From positions 20,935,468-20,999,467 of the forward strand of contig JAOANR010000001.1 of the NCBI GenBank assembly GCA_030278955.1: a stretch of DNA of 64,000 nt, read 5' to 3'. Position numbers and translations under genes: made by a program. Numbering within the stretch: position 1 is the first letter of the stretch; every line of letters starts with the position of its first letter. The notes below the pieces were generated by a model. The model was given only the letters and a program-made list of their open reading frames with translations. It did no database searches and was not told the origin of the DNA. This DNA is from Hygrophila difformis (taxonomy: Eukaryota; Streptophyta; Magnoliopsida; Lamiales; Acanthaceae). Positions 46,994-59,200 of the stretch are shown here, piece by piece.

Positions 46994-47486
46994 GAAACAG
47001 CATTTAAATCATAAAAATTTCATTTCATATTACCTATTTATATATGTGTTATTCTATCAAGAGAATATCCAAAAATCAATTAAACATTTAGAGTACTAAG
47101 ACTCTAAATGTGAGGATGTTGATATTTGGAGAAAACTTAACCTATTGGGTATCTATCTGACTTGCAGGAAATTCGAACCACCAAAAAGAAGGAGCAGAAA
47201 CTGAAGAAGAAAACCAGGTTCCCGGTTGGATTAAGTCCATGAATTTAAGAAAATGATTTCGGAAATTAAAGCAATTTAAAATCCGAAATAATTTTTGCAA
47301 ACAAGTGGAATTAATCCAACCTATTCATGCAGGTTTAATTCAATTAAGTTAGCCCATTTACAGCATAAAAATGTTTTGGACTAAAATCTCCCAAGTCCAA
47401 AACAAATAAAACCAGCTGAGGCCCAATTTCATCTATTCAGGCCCAGTTCGCATGAAATTTTGAAAATTCCAAAATCCGAAGTGCAA
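46994..47486 (+). other. Athila-1 spacer after integrase, with a polypurine-tract-like copy
   Basis: Non-coding. At 47105-47124 it holds TAAATGTGAGGATGTTGATA, identical to the sequence at 56274-56293 that spans the 3' polypurine tract and the first bases of the 3' LTR. A good splice acceptor-like CTGACTTGCAG lies near 47158-47168. Confidence 0.7.
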
Positions 47487-47730
47487 CTACGACGCTATCC
47501 CCAACTACGACGCTATCCTTGGATAGCGCTGTAGCAATAGGATAGCGCCGTAGGGATCTTTCCCATCTTAGTCCATCTACGACGCAGTCCCTTAGAACGA
47601 CGCTATCCTTGGATAGCGCCGTACTAAAGGCATAGCGCCGTAGCACCCCCTCCCCCTCATTTCCACTTACGACGCTGAACAAGGCTACGACGCTAGTATA
47701 GCGCCGTAGGCTAGGTATAGTGTTGTAGAA
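47487..47730. repeat. Athila-1 internal motif array 3, upstream of the F-box gene TATA
   Basis: About twelve copies or near-copies of TACGRCGCTA / TAGCGYCGTA in both orientations, the same motif as in the LTR arrays. It ends about 16 bp before a TATA box at 47746. The flanks are not LTR-like, so this is not simply a displaced LTR. Confidence 0.85.
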
Positions 47731-47745
47731 ACCCTTTTTCTCACC

Positions 47746-47753
47746 TATAAATA
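47746..47753 (+). promoter_or_regulatory. Internal TATA box of the Athila-1 F-box gene
   Basis: CACCTATAAATACCCCCACC, closely resembling the LTR core promoter context (CACCTATAAATAGAGG). It is 136 bp before the exon-1 ATG, with a CTTCTTCTTCATTTCC leader. Confidence 0.65.
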
Positions 47754-47881
47754 CCCCCACCAGTCTTCTTCTTCATTTCCATACTCTCACACTCCCATTT
47801 CCAGAAAACCACTCTCAAAATCCTTACGCAGAACGCAGAGTTCTCGTACAACATTCTTCTCCACAAATCCAAGGAGACACC

Positions 47882-49729
47882 ATGGACAGATTCCACAGAA
47901 TCCTTCCAAACTTGCGACCGTTGCCCAGACCGAGACCACGGAGGGCAGGGTAAAACCCACATTTTTCCCATCCCTGTTCATGGCCTCCATTTGAACCCTT
48001 GTTTTCTTTTTCGAACTTTTTGGTTAAAAATAACACAATGTGGGGTGTGTTCACTCTTGTTTTTCTGTTTCGGGTACTGTTGCTCTCGGTTTTGAGGAAT
48101 CCATTTGAAACCTTTTTGGAAACCCTTAAAACTTGTTTTCAAACGGTTTTAAAAACTGTTAAAGGTTAGAAATTTTCTAAAAAGTTCAAAACTTGAAGGG
48201 ATGAACTGATGAATGTTAGGGTGTTATTTCAAGCACCACGATATTTTTAGTTTTTCTATCTTTGAGTTCTTGACAAAGAAAAATTGAGTTTTTGGTGTTT
48301 TCATTCAAAACCTTGCTTTTGATCTTATTTTGTATACTTGCAGTGTTGTTTTGAAACATTAAAGGTGGAAGATCCTTTTTGGGATACCTGCCTTTACTGT
48401 CTCAAAATCTTTTGGAATAAGTGTCACCTTATTTTTGGAAACATGATACAAGCACCCAATAGGGACTTGCCACTTTTTCAAAAGAAAGTGACCTTATGAA
48501 AAAGACAAAAAGAGTATTAGATTTAATATTTGACTTATGTTCCCAATGGAACTGCAGTGTGAGTAAATAGCAGTATTTTTGTCACCCAACTGCTATTCTC
48601 TTCAAAAATCCAAAATGGGACCACTCACATCCCACTTTCATTAAATAAAATAAGTCAACCCTTTAAAAATTAAAAAATAGTGTTTGCAAATTTTTGGATG
48701 TTTTAACTGTCCAAGACAGTCCAGGCAGTCCAAAATAGCAGATCCATTTCACCACGCCTCCATTGCACATTCCAAAATTCGAGCTCTCATCTCCATCATT
48801 CCATCTCATCCCATTTTCAACAAGTGTCTCGGACTTGTTTAATAAAATTGAAAATCAATCTTTTGGGCCCAATGGCCCATTAAAAATATATAGGGACCCA
48901 ATGACCCCTATCATTTCTTAAAAATCTATTTTACCCATGCTTTAAATTAAAATTCAAGTTGGAAATTTAATAACTTCACATCTAGAGCAAAGCTCGAGGA
49001 TGTTGGTTTCTGAACTTGAATAATTTCTGAAAAATCATAAAAGTTGGATTCATCACTTCTTATCTTTTCAGGGGCAATCTTCCAAACCCAAACCCAGTGC
49101 CCAGAGGAACCCAGCTGCTGGACCTTCCGTTACAGCTTCTAGGAGAAATTCTCTCCCGAATCGGGGAGGATGAAATGAAAGAAGTGTTCAGAGCTAGGAG
49201 AACTTGCACGAAGCTGAGGGACGCAGGAAACCTCGCCATCGTTTACAGGCGATGCGAGCTGGACGCGGCTAGGGTGAGGCACTGGCAGGAGGAGATACGA
49301 AGGCAGAAAGAAAGATTTCTGCACACATGCACTGAGGCTGGAAACTTCAATCTCCAAATTGTTCTAGCACTCATGGCATTTGTAGAAGGGGACGAAGAGC
49401 AAGCATGCGAGCTGCTACGGCCAGGCATCGAAGACAATCATAAAGCGTCAATCCTCACCCGCGGACTGATGCTCATGAGCAAGATGGATGAAAGCCAGGT
49501 CAATCAGGGGATCGCAATGATCGAGAGGATGGTGACCAACCGAGAGGTTTTCACCTACACATCCACCAACACCCTCGCGTGGATGGCAGACAATCATGCT
49601 CCCTACTTGTTTGCAGGACAACCACCCCGAGTTTTCTGCAGAAGGAGGCATGCACCCCTGAGAAACCGCGACTGGTGCCTGCGTTGTGAGCTGACCAGCT
49701 ATGTCCACTGGCTCCGATACATGTTCTGA
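47882..49729 (+). CDS. F-box protein gene carried by Athila-1 (two exons)
   Basis: Exon 1 (47882-47949) encodes a basic Arg/Pro leader beginning MDRFHRILPN and ends GCAGG|GTAAAA. The intron is 1,122 bp with a strong acceptor TTATCTTTTCAG. Exon 2 (49072-49729) joins in phase to give 241 aa. Residues about 38-78 form an F-box (LLDLPLQLLGEILSRI...FRARRTCTKLRDAGN); the rest resembles plant At1g67623/At2g35280-type F-box proteins, with a Cys/Trp-rich end (RDWCLRCELTSYVHW). F-box proteins bind SKP1 and choose ubiquitination targets. Exon 2 alone has no suitable ATG (its open frame begins at GTG), which supports splicing. It occupies the place where Athila elements often have an env-like frame. Function is inferred. 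Confidence 0.8.
47950..49071 (+). other. Intron of the Athila-1 F-box gene
   Basis: Bounded by GTAAAA and TTTTCAG. T-rich, no open frame of note. Contains TCGAGGATGTTGGT near 48997, a weaker echo of the polypurine-tract-like GAGGATGTTGAT. Confidence 0.65.
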
Positions 49730-50061
49730 GAAAAGGAAGAAGGAGAGACGAATCCTAGTATGCCCTAGTTCCTTTTTTATGCCCTAGTATTGGCATTATA
49801 AAAGGGATTTCCTCTTTTGCATGCAGGTTTGCACTAACTGCATAGGAATCCCTTAAAATTATTGTACTTTACCGCTTTCCACAAAATTGAACTCAAGATT
49901 GAGACCTGCAACAATCTTCATTTGCTTCTTTTGAAAAGATGTCTGGCAGTCCGAGATGAATAAGTGACTGTCAGACCAAAAATATGCTGTTGACACACTC
50001 CGTGTGTCAGCAGTGCCTCTTTACTGCTTTAAATTAAATAACCAGCAAAAATATGCATAAA
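49730..50061 (+). other. Athila-1 F-box gene 3' region
   Basis: Non-coding, with a T-rich stretch and TTAAAATTATTG, up to the TSD of the nested solo LTR. A short inverted repeat TGACACACTCCGTGTGTCA lies near 49993. Confidence 0.55.
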
Positions 50062-50401
50062 CCTGCTGATAATGGCCAAAATTGTCCATTATTTCCAATC
50101 CATTTCCGTGTCTGAGACGGACATTTTGATCGTGATTCCATCTTATTTCAATAAGAAAGCAGTTGAATTTGACAGATTAATGCGAGTTTGTAAAAACATC
50201 GAGCCGGTAACAAAAAGACACAAAATATACAATTTTAAATTGTATTTGTGTTAGAAAAATCCAAAAACATGAAAAAAGGAAAAAGAAAAGAAAAAAGGAA
50301 TGAAAAGATGGGCAAAAGAATAAAAGAGCCCACAAAAATCCAAAAAGATGGGAAAAAGATTGAAAATCCCACAACTGAAATTTGGTTAAGAGTTGAAGCA
50401 T

Positions 50402-50800
50402 AATTCGAATTGTGAGCAATTCGAATTAATTCGAATTGCACAACAATTCGAATTGCTAAAGAGAGCAAAGAAATGGTAAGTGTTGGAAGGGATGCAGAAG
50501 GCTAGTTCGAATTATTCAAGTTCGAATTAATTCGAATTAGGGAATGAAGAGAGAAGAAACCCAAAGGCAAGAAGAAGATGCAATTCGAATTGTCCAAGTT
50601 CGAATTAATTCGAATTGGCACCAACAATTCGAATTGCCAACAAAGTGCAAGGAGCCAAGGAGAAACCCTCATCCAATTCGAGAAAAGATCAATTCGAATT
50701 ATTCACAACAATTCGAATTGACTACTGAAGGCTACAATCCCAGCTCAAGGAAGAGATCTCACAATTCGAATTAATTCGAATTGGCTAAGATAATTCGAAC
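50402..50800. repeat. Solo-LTR array 1 of the palindrome AATTCGAATT, upstream of TATA
   Basis: Twelve exact AATTCGAATT palindromes plus GTTCGAATT variants, often as overlapping pairs (AATTCGAATTAATTCGAATT). The position equals array 1 of the Athila-1 LTR, ending about 80 bp before TATAAAA at 50878. Confidence 0.9.
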
Positions 50801-50877
50801 TTCACTTAACAATTCATTCAAATGAAGCTGTGGAGCATGGACACAACATTGGTGGGCCTAGGGTTTTGAAGATTGTC

Positions 50878-50884
50878 TATAAAA
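50878..50884 (+). promoter_or_regulatory. Solo-LTR TATA box
   Basis: TATAAAA after GGGCCTAGGGTTTTGAAGAT, equivalent in position to the Athila-1 LTR TATA (which follows GGGCCTAGGGTTT). Confidence 0.65.
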
Positions 50885-51751
50885 GCAAACCTTCCACAAC
50901 AGAATCAAGAGATCAAGAATTTTAACCAAAAGGCAGCTTGGGACAAAAAGAACAGCAGGAGGTTCCACACCCCTTAAGGGTTAGGTAGGTAGTTTAGATT
51001 AGTTTAGTTTATTTTTCTTACAAGTTTTATAATCTTTACATGCTTTAATCTTAGTTTAGTGTAGAAGCAGTTTGTGTAACCCTTAGAGTAGCCATTTTCC
51101 ATATGTCTACATGCTTTCTAGTTAGAATAAACCCTACCTTCAAGCTAATGATGGTTTTGGGTTCTTATTTTGCTTTCAAGTGTCAATACAAGGAAAATTT
51201 CCAGAAATGGTTTTATCCATTTGTTTTGGCACTCTTTAATGCTTTCCCTAGAAATAAATGCTTAGTGTGTTTGTTTGTTTCAACTAGGTTACATTTATTA
51301 TGTCCTAGTTGACATTCAAACTTAATAAATGCATGTTTGTTGGGTTTTTGGCTTGATTTAGTACCTTAGAGCTTCAAATAAGTGTTCTTAGGTTTTAGAT
51401 GTTTTTAATGTCTGTGTTAAGTTGTATTTTAATTTTATTCTTCCTGCCTTAATCTTATTTCGTGCTTCCTTAGATAACTTGTGTGTTCTTAGTTTACTCA
51501 TGTAGTTCTTAGATAACTAGATGTTTTAGGCTCTTTGATCTCTGATTTCTTGTTTGTAGAAATAGGGTTTGAATCTGGCCAATACCCACTAGACATGTAT
51601 TTGTTTATTTCTTGAAAATCTCACTAGGGTGGCTGTGAAATGACACTGATGTGAGATGAGGGATTTAGTAAATCTAAACCCATCATTACAGTACAGTGTT
51701 CACCTAACCCATACTTGTGAGAACAAAAATTGTTGTTGTCTGAAAATATGT

Positions 51752-52211
51752 GATTCGAATTGAGGCAATTCGAATTAATTCGAATTGCTAAGAGAAATTC
51801 GAATTGCATAGCCAACTATTCTCTTCATGTGGTTTCCAACCAATTCGAATTATCCAATTCGAATTAATTCGAATTGCCCAACAATTCAAATTGGCTTGAA
51901 AACCACATTGTATCCATTGCCATTCATTCATGCCTTAGTTTATTTTCCATCCTTTACCAATTCGAATTGTTGCAATTCGAATTAATTCGAATTGCTGTAC
52001 AATTCGAACTCACCCTCCCTTTGAGGTAAATGCCTTAGTCAATTTGAGCAAGAAAGTGACTTCGCCAATTCGAATTGTCCAATTCGAATTAATTCGAATT
52101 GGCCAATAATTCGAATTGGATGATGCTCCAATTTCTAGCAATGATCAATTGAGTAAGTAATACTTCATCCTTCATGCATTCTCAATTCGAATTACCCCAA
52201 TAATTCGAATT
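51752..52211. repeat. Solo-LTR array 2 of AATTCGAATT
   Basis: Fifteen exact AATTCGAATT copies arranged in four or five similar blocks (single site, overlapping double site, single site). The position equals array 2 of the Athila-1 LTR. Confidence 0.9.
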
Positions 52212-54960
52212 GCACTATCCCTTCTATTTTGGAAACTCCAAAAATATTTTCTTTCATGATTTGTGTAAGTTGCATGGGTGTATTGGGCCTAGGCCCAATT
52301 CAGCTGATTTCTATCCATTACACATCTCAACCCATTAGTGTCCATTTATTGTGTGCTTAACACCCACACAATACCAAAAATATTTTCTTACTTTTATATT
52401 TTTTCTCTTTCATTGTGTGTATGAACGGATAATGAGAAACGCACAGATTAATGTTGGTGAAAGGTCCCTTCACAGGGATATCGACTAACCCGTCTTCTTT
52501 GTGTCAATCATTATCTGTTATTTTGCATGATCTGATTAGTGGTTGGTGGAAGCTTCGGCGAGCGTTCTCTTCACTAAGAGTTTCGATTAGTCACTCAGCC
52601 AACTCCTAATCAGATACAGTTTTAATTTTCCTTATCTTAATTTCTCAACCTGAATTCAAGTTGCAATAGTATCAACTGATGTCGACCAACATCAGTTGAG
52701 AAATATTACAGCGAGAAATATGTGGGTCTTTCTTCCACTCACAGACAAAAGAAAACTAAATGACGGCGGTCACCGTTGTTTGGAATTCTTTCTGTCTAAA
52801 ATCTGTCATCTGGGAAAATTGGGAACCAGACAGCAGATGTTTGCAGTCCGGAAAATCTCAACTATCTCTGGCACTCTTTTTAGCCGATTTCTTCTCATCT
52901 CAGGCTAATCCACCTTTGTGTATCGCATTCTGTCTAACCCCACCATATATTTTGGGGTATTTTATTTTCCTTTTCATATACTTGTATGCATGATACTATT
53001 ATGTAGATGTTCCGGTCTTATTGCTATTTTGGGGATCCTTCCCCTTGGACACAGAAGTCTTGCTCTAAATCAGATGTTGCATAATAAATTTCCAACAAAA
53101 AAATTCCTTTATAAAATCCGGATCTGAGTAAGGGATAGATTCGACAGTTATGACTAATTCATATTCCACTAGGGATTGATTTCGAGAGCTTAGAAACAGA
53201 GTCAGCGATTAGGTCTCATCTAGACTGAAAGGATCTGTGTTTTAATTGAGAGTTTAGTACCTGTTTAGGGAATGATTTTCAAATATTCATTTGCTTCTCA
53301 AAATTGCTGTGTGTTGGAAATCTGATATTAGATATCACATTAAGTCAATATCCACTTGGGTGTAGATGAGATGTGATAAATAATATTAGAGGAACAACAT
53401 ATAGGCCTTGGTGAATTTATAAGGTAAGGTCGAGTATTCCTTCGACTACTATCTTCTTCTGCCAAAGTCTAGAATTGAGTCTTGAGTGAGTGCATCCGGA
53501 ATAGGTTCATTTATGGATCTGTTTCATTCAGTTTGTATCTCATAACTACCCAGATGTTGTAAGCCCTGTGGCTTATTGATATCTCGGGGGTTCTTGATCT
53601 GCATCTGGTCACCAAGACCAGGGGCTCTTTTATACTAACGGAAAGAGACGTTTTTAACGATTCCGAGTGATAGATTTAAATGCTTTCTTTACAGCTTTCT
53701 TTACTGCTTTCCTTTAAAATGCTTTCATAGAGGTCACTCGGAAGAATTAGGGGCTGTCCATCTGTTAAAAGGTTTGAGAGTTATGGAATGGTTTGAGGCT
53801 TGATTTGAAACTTTGGGTGTGACATGGGGGATTGATAGCAGTACTTGGCATGTCAACTAATGATTTGACAGGTGTTGCTCGTCCACCGTAAACGATTAAC
53901 ATACTTTTGCAAGGCATTGCAAGGGGAATTAGGAGTTTATGGTATCTTAGGAATTGCTGTCTTAAGAGCATGTAAACTCTTACTGTAAGTACCTGTCTGT
54001 TAAAGGGAACATGGTATAGAGAGCATGAGAGTTAGCTAACTGGAGGATTATCCCAAACTAAGATCTGTGTATAAAAATGGAAGTTTAATTGTGTTTCATC
54101 TGAACCTTGTCCAATCTTTATTATTTCCTCCCTGTCCCTTCTGTCATATTTAAATCTGCTTTTTAGATAGTGTAGCATAATTTTATATTGCTTTCGTAGT
54201 ATAGATTTAATTGCTTTCTTCGATCTAGTTTATCATGCTTTGTAGAATAATTTTTACTGCTTTCATGATCTGGTTTAAATTATGTCGAGTAGTTGATAGA
54301 AACCCTTGCAAAACTTGAAACGAGTAACCGAGTGGAAAATCTTAGTAAACGACGTGGGCCCTGCTTCCATCGCACATCCTCCAGTGAACGATCCGGTACT
54401 TACTATAAATTACTGCAATTTTTGACCCGTGCGCTTTCGGGAGCACAGTTTCGTGACACGAGTAAATAAAAACAACATTTTGGGCAAATACTCTTACAGT
54501 GGGAAGATGTTCAAGAATTTCATGGCAGGTATCTCTTTGACATGAAATTTAGAGAAGCATCATGGTGCAGATATCAGGGACTTTCAGGGTGACAGACTGA
54601 AGGTCCATTCCTGTTGCACTGTGATATTTGTCAAAAGTTTCATGGCTGAGAGGACCACAGCGCCGTTTGAACCCCACAGGAGTAATAAAAAGGGAAATCT
54701 TAATATATTCTTAAACCCCTTCCCCCAATCATAACTCTTTTCATTTTAATAAATCCGAATTTGGAAATTGTATTTAGACGGTTCTTCAACCCCCCAGCAG
54801 CAAAATGAAACTTGGCTTGGGTGCAAAAGTTTCATGGCCGTCACCGGGGACTCTTGAGGCACCATTTGAAATCACAGTTTCCTCCTTAAGCAATAAACCA
54901 GTAAAAGGAATTTTCAGAAAATTACTCGTGTTGGCGAAGCTCGTCAAAAGTTTCACCTGC

Positions 54961-56286
54961 TCTAAATTCACATGTTGAATTTAGGCTTGTGATTAAATTT
55001 TCAAACTTTTAAATTGGGATAATATAATTGAGAACATGCATGAAATGAATTCCTGAGGTTTTGAGCTATAAAAATTTAATGATGCGATCAGCTTATTGGG
55101 TAATAAATCCGCATGTTAGAGATTTCGATTGAATAAATTGTTAGAATTAAGCTCTGATTAAATTCTAGAATATTGTATGACATGAATCAATCCAACCTTG
55201 TGAGATTTGAGCCATGAGTCATTTTTACACATTTATTCTCTTTGATGTGTGAATCACTTTGATTAAAGGAAACTAGAACTTGCAATTGGGACCGATTCAA
55301 GACCATGCCATATTCCCAAAATCGAGCATATGATCGAGGCACCTAGAAGACCCAAATTTTTGGTCTTCGTTTGAAATCCAAACCCAAAAATATTCTCCCT
55401 TTAGGATTAACCAATTTAAGCCTATAAGCCTAATTTTTCTTTGAAACCCACTATATTTTTCCTAGCCTTATAAAAAGACCAAGAAAAAAATCAAACCCAA
55501 GTGTGCAAGAATAAATTTTATCAAGGCATTACAATTTTTGATCATCAACAAAAATTTCAATCGGCATTCAAGAATCCGATTAAAAAAAAAAATGTGTGTG
55601 TTGAATTCAATTCAACAAAAATAAAATTGCAAATGACAAAGCAAATTAGACATAGTCTAATGTCATGCAAAAGAAAAACAAAAGAAAGAAAGAATTATGT
55701 GATGATCATAAACTTCAAATAAATATGCCTTGTTTTGATAAAATAAATTCTTGCCACTTCTTAGCCCAATAATTTCCTTTCCCACCAAATGTTACAACCG
55801 TATGCCCCATTACAACCCTTAAATAAGACCTCATGATCTCGATTTGAAGAAATGAGCCGGTGGCGAGTTGGTCTGATTGCAAGCTTATGGGATAATTTAA
55901 TTAAAATTGATTATGAGTGTTCACCAATTAAACCCCATTGAGAGTGAGTGAATTTTCCGATTCTCTTATAAGTGAGGCTCTGTTTTATTAAAAATGTTCA
56001 TATCACCCTTGATTCTCATTTTTAATCTTTGCATCTTTCAAACATGATATTCATGAAGGGTTGATAATAATGTTCGATTTGTAGACCCGATGTAGTGAGC
56101 AAGTATCATTTCATTAAACACTGCAATCAAGGGAACTTAATACTTGTAGATTTTGATTGTCTTATCCCAATCCAAAAATAATGTGATTTATGAAGCCACG
56201 AAAATGAATTGAATATGTAGAGTCCGTGTTCTTAGGAACATTGACTCTGACTGCTCGGGGACGATCAGTATTAAATGTGAGGATGT
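54961..56286 (+). other. Athila-1 3' non-coding region and polypurine tract
   Basis: AT-rich DNA between the solo LTR and the 3' LTR; the longest frame (55501-55722) is Lys-rich and looks random. It ends TTAAATGTGAGGATGT, the polypurine-type tract, immediately before TGATAATGG at 56287. Confidence 0.7.
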
Positions 56287-59200
56287 TGATAATGGCCAGA
56301 AATGACCATTATTTTCAATCCATTTCCGTGTCTGAAACGGGCATTTGATCGCATTCCGGTCTTATATTAAATAAGAAAGCAGTGGAATTGGACTGATTTA
56401 TGCATAATTGTAAACATATTGAGCTGGTATGAGAAATGCATAAATGTGTAATTTTATTACGCATTTATGTTAGAGAAATCCAAAAACATGAGAAAAAGAA
56501 AAGAAAAGAAAAAGGAAACAAAAAGATGGGAAAAGAAATGAAAAACCCACAAAAAGTTGATTTTTCAGGATATTACGACGCTAAACCCAACTACGGCGCT
56601 AAGCATGTATAGCGTCGTAGCTTGGTCTAGCGCCGTAGGAGGAAACCCAAACAGCAATCTGAAGAGGAGCGGACGGCGCTAAGCACGGATAGCGCCGTAA
56701 TCAAGCATAGCGCCGTAGGCAAGGATAGCGCCGTAGGCTGTCCATTCAGAAGCAAGCGTGTCTTTGGGATGGAAGACTACGATGCTACACCTATAGCGCC
56801 GTAGCAAGGATAACGCCGTAAGCCATCGATAGCGTCGTAAGCCTTGCCAGAATTCAAATTTCAAGGCCTGGGGGCCCATGGGCCTAGGGTTTCCCACCTA
56901 TAAATAGAGGTGTTGACTCCCTGGTCTTGTCACTTCATCACATTCTCAAACTTGAAGACAAGAGGCTGTTCTTGAGAGTAGTGTAGGTTAGTTAGATTAG
57001 TTAGTTTATTTTCATGTATTATTTAATTTCTTCACATAGATTAGTTTAAATAATACTTAGATTAGTGTTATTTTAGGGCTTCCAGTAGGATAGCCACTGT
57101 TTTCTTTTGTTTTTCAGTTTTGTTAAACCTTCATTAAGGTTTGAAATACCCAAATGATGGGTATTATCAAACCATTTTATGAAAATGGGAAGTTAATCTT
57201 TGAAAGTGTCCCAAAAACATGAAATGGACATGTGTCCATGGATTTATTGTCTTGCTTTTGATTTCATGACCATTTGGTCATTTTATCTTACTGTTCATGT
57301 GGGTTTTCTGTTTTCTTTCCATTTTTTGGGATTTATGCATGAATGTTGGTTGAAAACCCTCATTTGGGTTTGTGGTTCATGAGTGTGTAGTTTAGTATAG
57401 CTTTATTCACTGTTTTGCAATTCTTGCATTTTACTTTCACTGTTTTTAGCTTGTTATTACGTTTTTCATCCGTTTGTGAACCATGAACTCGAAAATAGGG
57501 CTTACAATCGCAGAGATTGCATTACCCGAACAACAACATGCTTCTGGGCTAGCTACGACGCTAACCGCCCTACGGCGCTATCCTAGGATAGCGTCGTAGG
57601 TGAGGTATAGCGCCGTAGTTGCCCAGAACTTGAACAAAAATTTGCCCTACGGCACTAAACCAACGGCGCTATTCTCAGATAGCGCCGTAATTTTCGTTTA
57701 GCGCCGTAGGTCCCCAAAAATTTCTCTCTCTCGGAACCCACCTACGGCACTATCCTCACGACGCTATCCTAGGATAGCGCCGTCATTTAACGTTTAGCGC
57801 CGTAGTATCCCTTTTTTTTCCAAAAACTTCTAAATTTCTCAAACCACCTACGATGCTACACCTACGACGCTATACTAGTATAGCGCCGTAGTAGTGTATA
57901 GCGTCGTAATTACCCCTTTAATCCAAAATTTATTCTCCTTCTTGCACCAACCCATGACGACGCTACCCTCACGACGCTATCCTAGGATAGCGCCGTCACA
58001 TCTGTCTAGCGTCGTAATCAGCATCTTCATGCAGATTTTCCATTCTCCATTTCCATCATTAATTAATTGAACCCTCTAGTCATTAATGATCTATGAGTCT
58101 AATTAGCAATAATTAAATCACTAATTGTTGTGATTAGAGGACCTTTGTTCAATTGCCATTAAAATAATTTTCTATAAATAAAATCATGATGTCTTAAACA
58201 GATAATCCGGACTGTAATTAATTATGGTAGGAGAGATTATTTAAGCCATCAATTATGGATTGATTCCATAACCTTGCATGAGAAACCAATGTCTCTCATG
58301 CAAGTTGCTCTCTTTATTTCACTTGATTTTGTCTTCTGTGTATTGTGTGTAACAATTAGTAAAGAATACATCAGACTAATGTTGGCGGGTATTCCCTCAC
58401 GGATAACTAGCTCGTAGTCTGGGTGTTAGCTACTAAGTGTTATTTTGCATGATCTGGATGGCTGTCAGTGGAAGCCTTGGCGGTTCGCCCATCCGGGGTT
58501 ATAATAGCTGCTCAGCTGACTCCTATCCAGATACAGTTTTATTTTATTTATCTTAATTTCCAAACTCAAATTCCAATCTGTAATAAAACTCTGCTAATGT
58601 CTTTCAATATTAGCGGATAAGTACTGCAGAGAGGAAGCATGTAGGTTTTTATCCGAATTCACAGACAGTGGAGGCCCAACTGGCATTGACACTGTCATTA
58701 CAGGACCTAAGCTGTCTAAATTCGCTCCATCCGAGTAATTGGGAAATTGGACAGTAGATGTTTACAGTCCACCCGATTATTCTGCCATAACTTTGGTCTC
58801 CCGACCACTTTATATCTGTGTTTCACCTTCTGTCTAGACCCGCATCTATATTTTGGGTCAATTAATTTTACACTTCCATATATCCTTATGCATGATAATA
58901 TTATGTACTATTGTGGTCTATAATATTTTGGGATCCTTCCCTTGGACAATAGAAGCCTAGATCTTAAATAGAGAATGCATATTAAATTTCCGATAAAAAC
59001 TCCTTTATAAAATCCGGATCTAAGTAAGGGATAAATTCTTCAGTTATGACTAATTTATATTCTATCAAGGGTTGATTTTGGGAAATTAGAAGCAGAGTCA
59101 GCGATTAGGTCTCATCTAGGCTGAAAGGATCTGTGCTTTAACTGAGAGTCTAGTACCTGTTTAGGAAATGATTTTCAAATCCATTATTTTCCAAAATTGC

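Larger units (their letters stand above)
50067..54955 (+). mobile_element. Solo LTR of a related Athila family (4,889 bp), nested in Athila-1
   Basis: Starts TGATAATGGCCAAAATTG and ends GTCAAAAGTTTCA with TSD CCTGC on both sides (50062-50066, 54956-54960). Shared blocks with the Athila-1 LTR include CCATTTCCGTGTCTGA, GTTATTTTGCATGATCTG, CAGCGATTAGGTCTCATCTAG and GCACATCCTCCAGTGAACGATCC. No PBS or internal region, so it is a recombination-derived solo LTR. Its repeat arrays use AATTCGAATT instead of TACGRCGCTA. Confidence 0.92.

Noticed and set aside
47437..48054. Minus-strand frames near the internal promoter
   Set aside because: They cross the motif array and TATA region and show no homology I can recognise; the plus-strand exon 1 explains the region better.
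49139..49708. Minus-strand frames over the Athila F-box exon
   Set aside because: Shadows of the plus-strand F-box frame; no domain recognised.
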